A DNA stretch of 64,000 bases. Source: DATBLE01 sp963719325 (GTDB lineage: Bacteria > Actinomycetota > Thermoleophilia > Gaiellales > Gaiellaceae). The notes under the pieces were generated by a model, which saw only the letters and a program-made list of their open reading frames with translations, had not been told where the DNA came from and did not search any database. Both the position numbers and the translations under genes were made by a program. Shown here in pieces: positions 26,081-33,265 of the stretch (its first letter is position 1; the number at the start of each line of letters is the position of its first letter). The stretch covers positions 34,451 through 98,450 of the forward strand of contig CAVRBW010000026.1 in NCBI GenBank assembly GCA_963719325.1, written 5' to 3'.

Positions 26081-26949
26081 GCGCCGTTGGCGCCGCCGAA
26101 TCGATCGCGAGAGGGCGCAGCGGGCTCGCGCCCGTGCGCGGTGTCTGGTTTGTCTACCGGTGGGAGCTGCTCAAGCTGCGCGCACAGAAGCGCACCTATC
26201 TCGGCCTGGGCGCGGCGATGCTCGTCCCGATCGCCTTCGTCCTCGCGCTGATCTTCAAGTCGGGCAGCCCGAACGACGTTCCGCTCGGCCGTTACCTGCG
26301 CGAGTCCGGGCTCGCAACCCCATTCGTCGTGCTCGAGTTCATGTCGATCTGGGGACTGCCCCTGATCACCGCCCTCGTCGCCGGCGACATCGTCGCCTCC
26401 GAGAGCCACAACTCGACCCTCAAGACGATCCTCACCCGCTCGCGCGACCGCGGAGAGATCTTCGTCGCCAAGCTCCTCGCCACCCTCACCTACACGCTCG
26501 CCGCGATCGTCCTGATGGCGGGCGTCGGCCTCGCCGCCGCAACCGCCGAGTGGGGGTGGAAGCCGCTCGTCTCCCTCTCCGGCCCCAGGGTTGCCGCCGG
26601 TCACAGCTTCGTTCTGCTCCTCGCCACCCTCGGCATCTACCTGCTCGCCCTGCTCGGGATCGCGGCGTTCGGGCTGCTCATCTCGACCGCGACCCGCAAC
26701 AGCGCCGCCGCCGTCGTCTCGACGCTGATGTTCGCACTGCTGATGCAGCTCCTCGGCGCACTTCCCGGCACCGAGCCGATCCGCCCGTACCTGCTCAGCA
26801 ACCAGTTCCTCGCCTGGCACGGCCTCCTCCGCGTCCCCGTGGACTGGGCCCCGATCCACCATGCGCTCTGGCTCGACGCCCTCTACATCGCCGTCCCCGC
26901 CGTCGCCGCCTACCTCGTCTTCCTGCGGCGGGACGTCGCCGGCGACTAG
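26077..26949 (+). CDS. ABC-2 type permease
   Basis: 290 residues and six predicted membrane helices, with a long first cytosolic stretch (VYRWELLKLRAQKRTYLGLG). The second helix pair contains MSIWGLPLITALVAGDIVAS, followed by ESHNSTLKTILTRSRDRGEI, the typical loop of this permease group. Helices then include LLATLTYTLAAIVLMAGVGL and LATLGIYLLALLGIAAFGLL. It is the membrane partner of the ATPase upstream and ends the run that begins with system 1 (21941). Confidence 0.9.
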   Translation: MSAVGAAESIARGRSGLAPVRGVWFVYRWELLKLRAQKRTYLGLGAAMLVPIAFVLALIFKSGSPNDVPLGRYLRESGLATPFVVLEFMSIWGLPLITALVAGDIVASESHNSTLKTILTRSRDRGEIFVAKLLATLTYTLAAIVLMAGVGLAAATAEWGWKPLVSLSGPRVAAGHSFVLLLATLGIYLLALLGIAAFGLLISTATRNSAAAVVSTLMFALLMQLLGALPGTEPIRPYLLSNQFLAWHGLLRVPVDWAPIHHALWLDALYIAVPAVAAYLVFLRRDVAGD

Positions 26950-26962
26950 CGCCCACGACCGC

Positions 26963-27319
26963 GTGACGTACCTTGCCCGCGGCGTGCTCGCCGACGCGCG
27001 GAGACTGATCGCGACCGGCTGGTGTCAGCGCACCGCCGCCCGCGACGCTGCGGGGCGGAGCGTGATGCCGGACGATCCCGCGGCGACGAGCTGGTCGGCA
27101 ACGGGCGCCATCATCGCCGCCGCCCAGGGTCAGCCGGCGACACGAGACGAACCGCGAGCCGAGACGCCGTTCGCGCTGGCGATGAACGCTCTCTCGACCG
27201 TGGTCGGCGCCGGCCCGCAAAGCTGGAACGACCATCCCGAGCGGCGCCAGAACGACGTGCTGGACGCGTTCACGGCTGCGCGTCGCCTCCTGCTCGCCGA
27301 CGAGCCTGCCCGCATCTAG
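26963..27319 (+). CDS. DUF6197 family protein
   Basis: 118 residues from GTG 26963, small and soluble. It shows the family pattern: ARRLIATGWCQRTAARDAAG, then SATGAIIAAA, and a C-terminal SWNDHPERRQNDVLDAF followed by a helix. DUF6197 proteins are frequent in actinobacteria and have no known function. The gene lies 13 bp after the ABC permease and before a PHO-box-like site that serves the next operon. Confidence 0.75.
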   Translation: MTYLARGVLADARRLIATGWCQRTAARDAAGRSVMPDDPAATSWSATGAIIAAAQGQPATRDEPRAETPFALAMNALSTVVGAGPQSWNDHPERRQNDVLDAFTAARRLLLADEPARI

Positions 27320-27348
27320 CGATGCTGCCGCTCGGCCCAGCTCGAGCT

Positions 27349-27366
27349 ATTCAGGCGCCGTTCACA
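27349..27366 (+). promoter_or_regulatory. PHO-box-like direct repeat before the propeller/GT51 operon
   Basis: ATTCAGG-CGCC-GTTCACA: two 7-nt units with 11-nt phasing. A -10-like CAGGGT (27377-27382) follows 10 nt after the last unit and the GTG start (27392) 9 nt after that. The spacer and first unit nearly repeat those at 38061-38078. Confidence 0.6.
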
Positions 27367-27391
27367 TCGGATCCGCCAGGGTGAGTGCGGG

Positions 27392-29515
27392 GTGCCGGCC
27401 TCCAACCGTCCCACGCGCGGGCCCGGTGCCGGTCGACGCCGGTCGGCGAACCGGCTCGTCGTCTCGGCGCTCCTGACCGGGCTGCTCGCATTCGTCGGCT
27501 GGGCGCTCATCCGCGGCGGTCACCCTGCACGCCCTCGCCTCTCCGGCGCTTCGGCGACGACCGGCAGCGCACCCACGACATCGCCGCCACGGTCCCTCCC
27601 GCGTCCCGCGCGTGTCTTGCTCGCCGTCACGCGCTCACGACGGCTTGCCGCTCCGATTCAGGACGCGGCCGCTGCCCGGCTCGGCCGCAACGGCGTCCTG
27701 CTCGCGGGCGGTCTCACGGCAGCAGACCTCTCCTCCGACGCAGTGAGCATCGTCGGTCCGGGCGGCGACCGGTTACTGGGGCGCCTACCCGGTGCGCTCC
27801 ATGACAGCGCCGCCGTGGAGCTCGAAGGAGCGGTCTACCTGTTCGGCGGTGGAAACGGCACTCGCCAGCTCGACCAGATCCTGCGGATCGACGCGACGGG
27901 TCGGACGGCGGTGGCCGGACGGCTGCCTGCGCCTAGCTCCGACCAGGCCGCCGCGGTCGTCGGCGGAACGGCGTATGTCGTCGGCGGTTTCACGGGCAGC
28001 CGCTGGCTGGACACGATCGTCGCCTGGCGACCCGGCGCGGCTGCGCGTGTGGTCGCTCGCCTCCCTACGCCGGTGCGCTATGCGGCGGTCGCCGGGGTCG
28101 GAGACCGGCTGATCATCGCCGGCGGCTCGCTTCCCTCCGGAACGGCCAGCCGGGCGGTGCTCCTCTTCGACCCCGCGCGACGGCGGCTGCGACGGATCGC
28201 GACCTTGCCGGCGCCGACTACGCACGCCGCGGCGGCCTCGCTCGGGCAGACCGTGTTCGTGATCGGAGGCCGCGGCTCGACGCTCGGCACTCCGACCGAC
28301 CGGATCGTGGCGATCGACCTCCCGAGCGGGCGAATCCGTCCGGCGGGTCGGCTGCGTGCACCGCTCAGCGACCTCGCCGCCGTCAGGCTCGGGGATCGCC
28401 TGCTGGTCGCCGGCGGCCGGGACGGGCAGGGCACCGTCGCCGACGTGACGGAGCTCGCGCCGCGCTCGGCCCGCCCGTCGACCATCGCTCCCGCGAGCTC
28501 GAGCGGCAGGCGGGCGGTGAACGTGTACGCCGCCGACCGCCCCGGCCACCTCGCCGGGGCCGCCCGCCACGCGCGCGCGCTCGTCTACGTGCCCAACTCG
28601 CAGAGCGACACCGTCGACGTGATCGACCCGCGCACCTTCCGAGTCGTCGAGCACTTCGCCGTCGGCGGCCTCCCCCAGCACGTCGTGCCCTCCTGGGACC
28701 TGCGGACGCTCTACGTGACCAACGACACCGGGAACAGCCTGACGGCGATCGACCCGCGCACCGGCCGGCCCGGCCGCACGATCCCGGTCGCCGACCCCTA
28801 CAACATGTACTTCACCCCCGACGGCCGGTACGCGATCGTCGTCGCCGAGCGGCTCCATCGCCTCGACTTTCGCGATCCGCACACATTCAAGCTCCACCAC
28901 TCGCTCCAGGTCGCGTGCACCGGGGTCGACCACATCGACTTCTCCGCCGACGGCACCTACCTGCTCGCGAGCTGCGAGTTCTCCGGTCAGGTGATCAAGG
29001 TGGACGTCGCCCGTGAGCGCGTAACCGGCCTTCTCGACCTCCCCGACGGGCCCCTGGGCATGCCCCAAGACGTCAAGCTCTCACCGGACGGGAGGTTCTT
29101 CTTCGTTGCCGACAACCACGTGGGCGGGGTCTGGGTGATCGACGGTGCTCATCTGCGCGTCGTCGACCTGATCCGGACCGGGCTCGGCGCGCACGGCCTC
29201 TACGTGAGCCGGGACGCGCGCTTTCTGTACGTGACCAACCGAAGCGACGGCTCCATCTCGCTGATCGACTTCGAGAAGTTGAAGGAGACGGCGAAGTGGC
29301 GCCTGCCGGCTGGCAGCAGTCCGGACATGGGCAACGTCTCGGCGGATGGCAAGGTGCTCTGGCTCTCCGGGCGCTACCGAGGCGAGGTGTACGCGATCTC
29401 GACCAAGAACGGGCGCCTGCTCGCCCGGATCCCGGTCGGTCGAGGCCCACACGGGCTGTGCGTTTGGCCGCAGCCCGGGCGGTACTCGCTCGGCCACACC
29501 GGCATCCTCCGTTGA
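27392..29515 (+). CDS. Membrane-anchored double beta-propeller protein (kelch + YVTN)
   Basis: 707 residues. A cytosolic basic start leads to one helix (VVSALLTGLLAFVGWALI), a Pro/Ser/Thr-rich linker, then two propellers outside the cell. Residues about 85-365 show kelch-like blades with repeated LGRNGVLLAGG, GAVYLFGGGN, GTAYVVGGF and GQTVFVIGG. Residues about 390-700 form a seven-bladed YVTN propeller (ALVYVPNSQSDTVDVIDPRT, LYVTNDTGNSLTAIDPRTG, FFFVADNHVGGVWVIDG). Such propellers usually bind ligands or proteins. Its stop overlaps the TTG start of a peptidoglycan glycosyltransferase, so it may guide that enzyme. A PHO-box-like site lies 26 nt upstream. Confidence 0.85.
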   Translation: MPASNRPTRGPGAGRRRSANRLVVSALLTGLLAFVGWALIRGGHPARPRLSGASATTGSAPTTSPPRSLPRPARVLLAVTRSRRLAAPIQDAAAARLGRNGVLLAGGLTAADLSSDAVSIVGPGGDRLLGRLPGALHDSAAVELEGAVYLFGGGNGTRQLDQILRIDATGRTAVAGRLPAPSSDQAAAVVGGTAYVVGGFTGSRWLDTIVAWRPGAAARVVARLPTPVRYAAVAGVGDRLIIAGGSLPSGTASRAVLLFDPARRRLRRIATLPAPTTHAAAASLGQTVFVIGGRGSTLGTPTDRIVAIDLPSGRIRPAGRLRAPLSDLAAVRLGDRLLVAGGRDGQGTVADVTELAPRSARPSTIAPASSSGRRAVNVYAADRPGHLAGAARHARALVYVPNSQSDTVDVIDPRTFRVVEHFAVGGLPQHVVPSWDLRTLYVTNDTGNSLTAIDPRTGRPGRTIPVADPYNMYFTPDGRYAIVVAERLHRLDFRDPHTFKLHHSLQVACTGVDHIDFSADGTYLLASCEFSGQVIKVDVARERVTGLLDLPDGPLGMPQDVKLSPDGRFFFVADNHVGGVWVIDGAHLRVVDLIRTGLGAHGLYVSRDARFLYVTNRSDGSISLIDFEKLKETAKWRLPAGSSPDMGNVSADGKVLWLSGRYRGEVYAISTKNGRLLARIPVGRGPHGLCVWPQPGRYSLGHTGILR

Positions 29516-30476
29516 CCGCGGACGACCAGGGTCGCGAGCATCGCTTGCGGCGCCACCGTCTCCTGCTCGCGGCGGCAGCCGTCGTGGCCGCGCTCGTTTT
29601 CGTGGGCGCGGCGGCTTGGCTGACCAGCCCCTCGGGCGGTAGGCTGGACGCCCGCGTGCACGCTCGTCTGCGAGGCGGATCCGGCCGGTACGTCGTGCTC
29701 GAGCGAGTAGCGCCGATCCTACGAGAGGCGGTGGTCGCGACCGAGGACGAACGCTTCCACCGTCACCACGGCGTCGACCTGATCGGCCTGCTGCGCGCGC
29801 TCCCGTACGATCTAGCCCACCTCTCGCTCGCGCAGGGCGCGAGCACGATCACCGAGCAGCTCGGCAAGCTCCTCTACCTGGGTGGGAACGACCACACACC
29901 CTGGCGCAAGCTCGAAGACGCCGCGCTCGCCGTCAAGCTCGAGAACCGCTACAGCAAGGAGCAGCTGCTCGCCGGCTACCTGAACAGCGCCTACTTCGGC
30001 ACGGCGCCTACGGGATCTGGGCGGCGAGCGAGCGCTACTTCGGAGTCGCGCCGAGCCGGCTCACGCTCCGGCAGGCGACGCTGCTCGCCGGCCTGATCCA
30101 GGCGCCATCCGCGTACGACCCGGTCGTCCACCCCGACCTGGCTCGACAGCGGCAGGTCGCTATTCTCCGGTCCCTGGTCAGGAGCGGAGTCGTGACCGTC
30201 GACGAGGCGGCCGGCGCCCTCGCGGAGCCGCTGCCGCTCCGCAACGGAGCTCCGCTCCCGCCGCTCCATGGTCTCGACTTCGCACCTGGCCCTGCGTTTC
30301 TCTGGTGGGAGCTCGCTGCCGGCCTGCTCGTGTTCGCCGCCGGCGTCGCCGCGCTGCTCGCCCTGCGCCGCCTCCACCGGGACCCTCGTAAGTATCGGGC
30401 GGCGATCGCAGTCGCCGCGGTTGCGGTGCTGGTGCTCGGCGCTGCGCTCGCCATCCGCTCGTTCCGGACCGCCTGA
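29512..30476 (+). CDS. Monofunctional peptidoglycan glycosyltransferase (GT51), with one frameshift
   Basis: A membrane enzyme that polymerises lipid II into glycan strands. From TTG 29512 there is an N-terminal helix (LLLAAAAVVAALVFVGAAAW), the catalytic motif ATEDERFHRHHGVDLIGLLR and the second motif GASTITEQLGKLL. At about 30000 the frame changes: one missing c (ggcacggc where ggccacggc is expected) separates LNSAYFG from GAYGIWAASERYFG, after which RQATLLAGLIQAPSAYDP continues to the stop. Two extra C-terminal helices (about 30300-30470) are unusual for this family. There is no transpeptidase domain. It is co-translated with the propeller protein (TTGA). Confidence 0.85.
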
Positions 30477-30495
30477 TGCTGCGTCCTGAGCCCGG

Positions 30496-31851
30496 TCAGG
30501 CGGCGGGGAGCGAGACGAGGAAGCGCCCGCCGGCGCCGTTCGTCTCCGCTGCCACATCGCCGATCGCGCTCCGTGCGAGCCGCCGGGCGAGCGCGAGCCC
30601 GAGTCCCGCGCCGGTGGGGGCGCCGTCGAGACGGGCAGCGGTACCGCGCCTGCCGGGCTCGAAGATCAACTCTCGCTCGGCGTCCACGACGCCGGGGCCG
30701 TCGTCGGCGACGACGTACCGCACCTCGTCGGTGGTCCGGACGACCGAGATCCGGACGTGACCGGCTGCGTACCGGCAGGCGTTCTCGACGAGGGGTTGGA
30801 GGATCCGCTCTGCGAGCTCGCGCTCGATGCCCACGCGGACAGTGGTCGGCGGCTTCTCGACGACGAGCTTGAGCCCGCGCTCCTCGGCGAGGTCGGAACA
30901 GACCTCGACGGTTCGGCGCGCAGCTTCGTAGGCGTCCGCAGTGCCATGGCCCGGCTGCGCCTCGTGGCGAGCTGCCGCGACGAGAGAGTCCACCGTCTGC
31001 GCCAGCGAGCGGGCGTTCGCGAGCACCGCCTCGAGCGCCTCACGGTAGGCGCCGGGCTCGCGGTCTCGATGGAGCGCGAGCTCCGCCTGGCCGACGATTC
31101 TCGACAGCGGTGTCCGTAGCTCGTGGGAGAGCTCGGATGAGAAGCGCTGCTCGCGGCGGAGGCTGGCTGCGAGCCGGTCGAGCAGCGTGTCGAGGGTGGC
31201 GGCCAGCTCCGTCACCTCGTCGTGCGGCTCGCCGAGCGAGAAGCGGCGCTCGAGATCGCGCTCGCTCCAGACCGCCGCTTGGCGGGTCATCCGCTGCACG
31301 GGGCTCAGCGACGAGGCGAGGAGCCAGCGCGCGGCGAGCGCGACGAGCAGGAGGAGCAGAGCCCCGAGGGCGAGCGAGCCGATCAGCGCCGTCCGCTCGG
31401 TCTGCTCGTACGGCGCCAGTGAAACGGCGGCGACCACGGTGCCGAGCCGGCGGCCGCCGCTGACGACCGGGACGGCGTAGAGGCGCGCGTCTAGGGCGGG
31501 GACGCCGAGCGTCCGCGGGGGCCCTCCGACCAGACTGCGAGCGGCCCTCGTCAGCGTCTCGCCGACGCGCGGGGCTTCGAGCACGCGGCCGCCTGCGAAG
31601 ACCCAGACGGGGCTGTCGGCGGCTCTCTCGTCAGGCGCCTCGGCGACGACGAGCCTGCCGCCGACCGGGTCGAGCTGCGCGAGCTGGGCTGCCGCCCGCG
31701 CATGCAGGACCTGGTCGGCGTTGCGCGAGAGGCTGTGCCGGAGCAGGAGGTTGAAGCCGGCGATGGTCGCCGCGAGCGCGACCGCGACTGCGGCGACGAC
31801 GGCGAGCAGCAGCCGGCTGCGGATGCTGCGCGGGAGCAGGCGCCGTTTCAC
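30496..31851 (-). CDS. Sensor histidine kinase (system 2)
   Basis: 451 residues from GTG 31851, overlapping the regulator's stop. Two membrane helices (about 14-38 and about 160-185, the second SLALGALLLLLVALAARWLL) flank an extracellular sensor. HAMP is followed by the H-box ELSHELRTPLSRI with His243, the N-box LVENACRYA, and the G-boxes DDGPGV and GAGLGLALAR. It is the last gene of the leftward operon starting at 38038 and meets the GT51 gene tail to tail 20 bp away. Confidence 0.92.
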   Translation of the reverse strand: MKRRLLPRSIRSRLLLAVVAAVAVALAATIAGFNLLLRHSLSRNADQVLHARAAAQLAQLDPVGGRLVVAEAPDERAADSPVWVFAGGRVLEAPRVGETLTRAARSLVGGPPRTLGVPALDARLYAVPVVSGGRRLGTVVAAVSLAPYEQTERTALIGSLALGALLLLLVALAARWLLASSLSPVQRMTRQAAVWSERDLERRFSLGEPHDEVTELAATLDTLLDRLAASLRREQRFSSELSHELRTPLSRIVGQAELALHRDREPGAYREALEAVLANARSLAQTVDSLVAAARHEAQPGHGTADAYEAARRTVEVCSDLAEERGLKLVVEKPPTTVRVGIERELAERILQPLVENACRYAAGHVRISVVRTTDEVRYVVADDGPGVVDAERELIFEPGRRGTAARLDGAPTGAGLGLALARRLARSAIGDVAAETNGAGGRFLVSLPAA

Positions 31852-32516
31852 CGGATCGAGTAGCCGACGCCGTGGACGGTGGCGATCCCCGGCGCACCGG
31901 GAAGGCCTCGGAGCTTCCGGCGCAGCCGCGCCACGAAGACGTCGAGGGTGTTGTCGTGGACGATCGCCCCGTGCGACCAGCCCGCCCGGACGAGCTCCCG
32001 GCGCCGAACCGCCTCGCCGGGGTGCATGAGCAGCCGGGCGAGCAACCGGAACTCGGTCGGCGTCAGCGCCGCTGACGCCGAGCCACATTGGACGGCGTGA
32101 CCGAGCGGGTCCAGCCGGAGCCCAGCCGCCTCGATCGCGCCGTCGGGGCCCGACCGGCGGGTGAGCGCCTGCAGACGGGCGACCACCTCGGCGAAGGCGA
32201 ACGGCTTGGTGACGTAGTCGTCGCCGCCGGCGTCGAAGCCGGCAAGGCGATCGGGGAGTGCGTCGCGGGCGGTCAGGAAGAGCACCGGTGCCTGGATGCC
32301 GCGTGCGCGGATCGCCTGGCAAAGGTCGCGGCCGTCCGCGTCGGGGAGGCCGATGTCGACGACGAGCAGATCGGGCCGAACGCGCTCGACCCGGTCGAGG
32401 AACTCGGTTCCGGTGGAGACGGCGCAGATCTCGAAGCCTTCCTCGGCGAGCCCGCGGCCGAGGACGCCCCGCAGCTCGGGGTCGTCCTCGACGATCAGCA
32501 CGCGCGGCCCGCTCAT
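31848..32516 (-). CDS. OmpR-family response regulator (system 2)
   Basis: 222 residues from ATG 32516. The receiver begins MSGPRVLIVEDDPELRGVLG, with phospho-acceptor Asp54 in LVVDIGLPDADG and Lys104 in VTKPF. The winged helix ends IATVHGVGYSIR. The gene is only 7 bp from the phosphoesterase stop upstream and overlaps its kinase downstream, so it is probably transcribed with the ABC/phosphoesterase operon and that operon's PHO-box-like promoter. Confidence 0.93.
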   Translation of the reverse strand: MSGPRVLIVEDDPELRGVLGRGLAEEGFEICAVSTGTEFLDRVERVRPDLLVVDIGLPDADGRDLCQAIRARGIQAPVLFLTARDALPDRLAGFDAGGDDYVTKPFAFAEVVARLQALTRRSGPDGAIEAAGLRLDPLGHAVQCGSASAALTPTEFRLLARLLMHPGEAVRRRELVRAGWSHGAIVHDNTLDVFVARLRRKLRGLPGAPGIATVHGVGYSIR

Positions 32517-32523
32517 CGCCCTC

Positions 32524-33261
32524 TTACCCAGTATGGCCGGTTTGCCGACGCCAGATGCCGGAGATCGGTTGGGCGGTGTTGCTCTTCCCGAGCAGCGGCA
32601 GTTGCCAGGCCTGCTCGATTGTTCGGAGCAGGCTGTAGTGGTCGAGAGGGGCCGACGATCGACTGCCGGGGCGCACGAGTGGACGGAGCACGAGTGCGGG
32701 CACGTGCCCGCCCCCACCTGCCGAATCGGACGGCCGGCCTTCGTCGAAGACGACGAACACAACTCCCCGCCGCAGAGATGGACTACGGAGGAAAGGGTTG
32801 TGTTTCTTCGCGTAGCGGCCGGCCACCGCGCTGAGAAATCCGGGGCGCGGAAGGCCCTCCGCGTAGGTCTTCCATGTCTTGCCCGCCTGCTCGAGCGTGT
32901 CGACCAGGTTGCGCGCGGAGACGGAGCAATCGGTGCAGTCGCTGGAGATTCCGTGAGTCGACCCTGAGACCAGCGCGAGGTAGTTGGGCAAGCTCGGGTG
33001 TGCGACTCCGTGGTAGTCGGTCAGGCTCACGTAGCGGCGGGCGAGCCGATCGAAGGTGGGCGCAGCGCCACTGCCCAAGACATCGCTCAAGCCCTTGTTC
33101 CCGAAGACTATCACGACCACGTGGTCGAATTGAGGAATCTCCGCAGCGCTCGGCCACTTGCTCTGGACTTCTGCCGCGGCGCCGCAGGCGTTCCCCGCGG
33201 GCGAGACCACGAACACAGAGAGCACCGTGACGAGCGAGCGAAGGCGGCGCGCCGGGCGCAC
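32524..33261 (-). CDS. Secreted phosphoesterase (PF04185-like), internally shortened
   Basis: 245 residues from GTG 33261, 7 nt after a good ribosome site (gaggag). The signal segment is LVTVLSVFVVSPAGNACG. The alkaline-phosphatase-superfamily core is visible in FDHVVVIVFGNKG, FDRLARRYVSLTDYHGVAHP and SLPNYLALVSGSTHG (the SLPNY motif is typical of acid phosphatases and phospholipase C relatives). After AKKHNPF about 50-60 residues usually present are missing, and the sequence jumps to LRSPSLRRGVVFVVFDEG. It may be inactive or have an altered fold. It sits in an operon whose promoter has a PHO-box-like repeat, which suits phosphate scavenging. Confidence 0.8.
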   Translation of the reverse strand: MRPARRLRSLVTVLSVFVVSPAGNACGAAAEVQSKWPSAAEIPQFDHVVVIVFGNKGLSDVLGSGAAPTFDRLARRYVSLTDYHGVAHPSLPNYLALVSGSTHGISSDCTDCSVSARNLVDTLEQAGKTWKTYAEGLPRPGFLSAVAGRYAKKHNPFLRSPSLRRGVVFVVFDEGRPSDSAGGGGHVPALVLRPLVRPGSRSSAPLDHYSLLRTIEQAWQLPLLGKSNTAQPISGIWRRQTGHTG

Positions 33262-33265
33262 CGCA

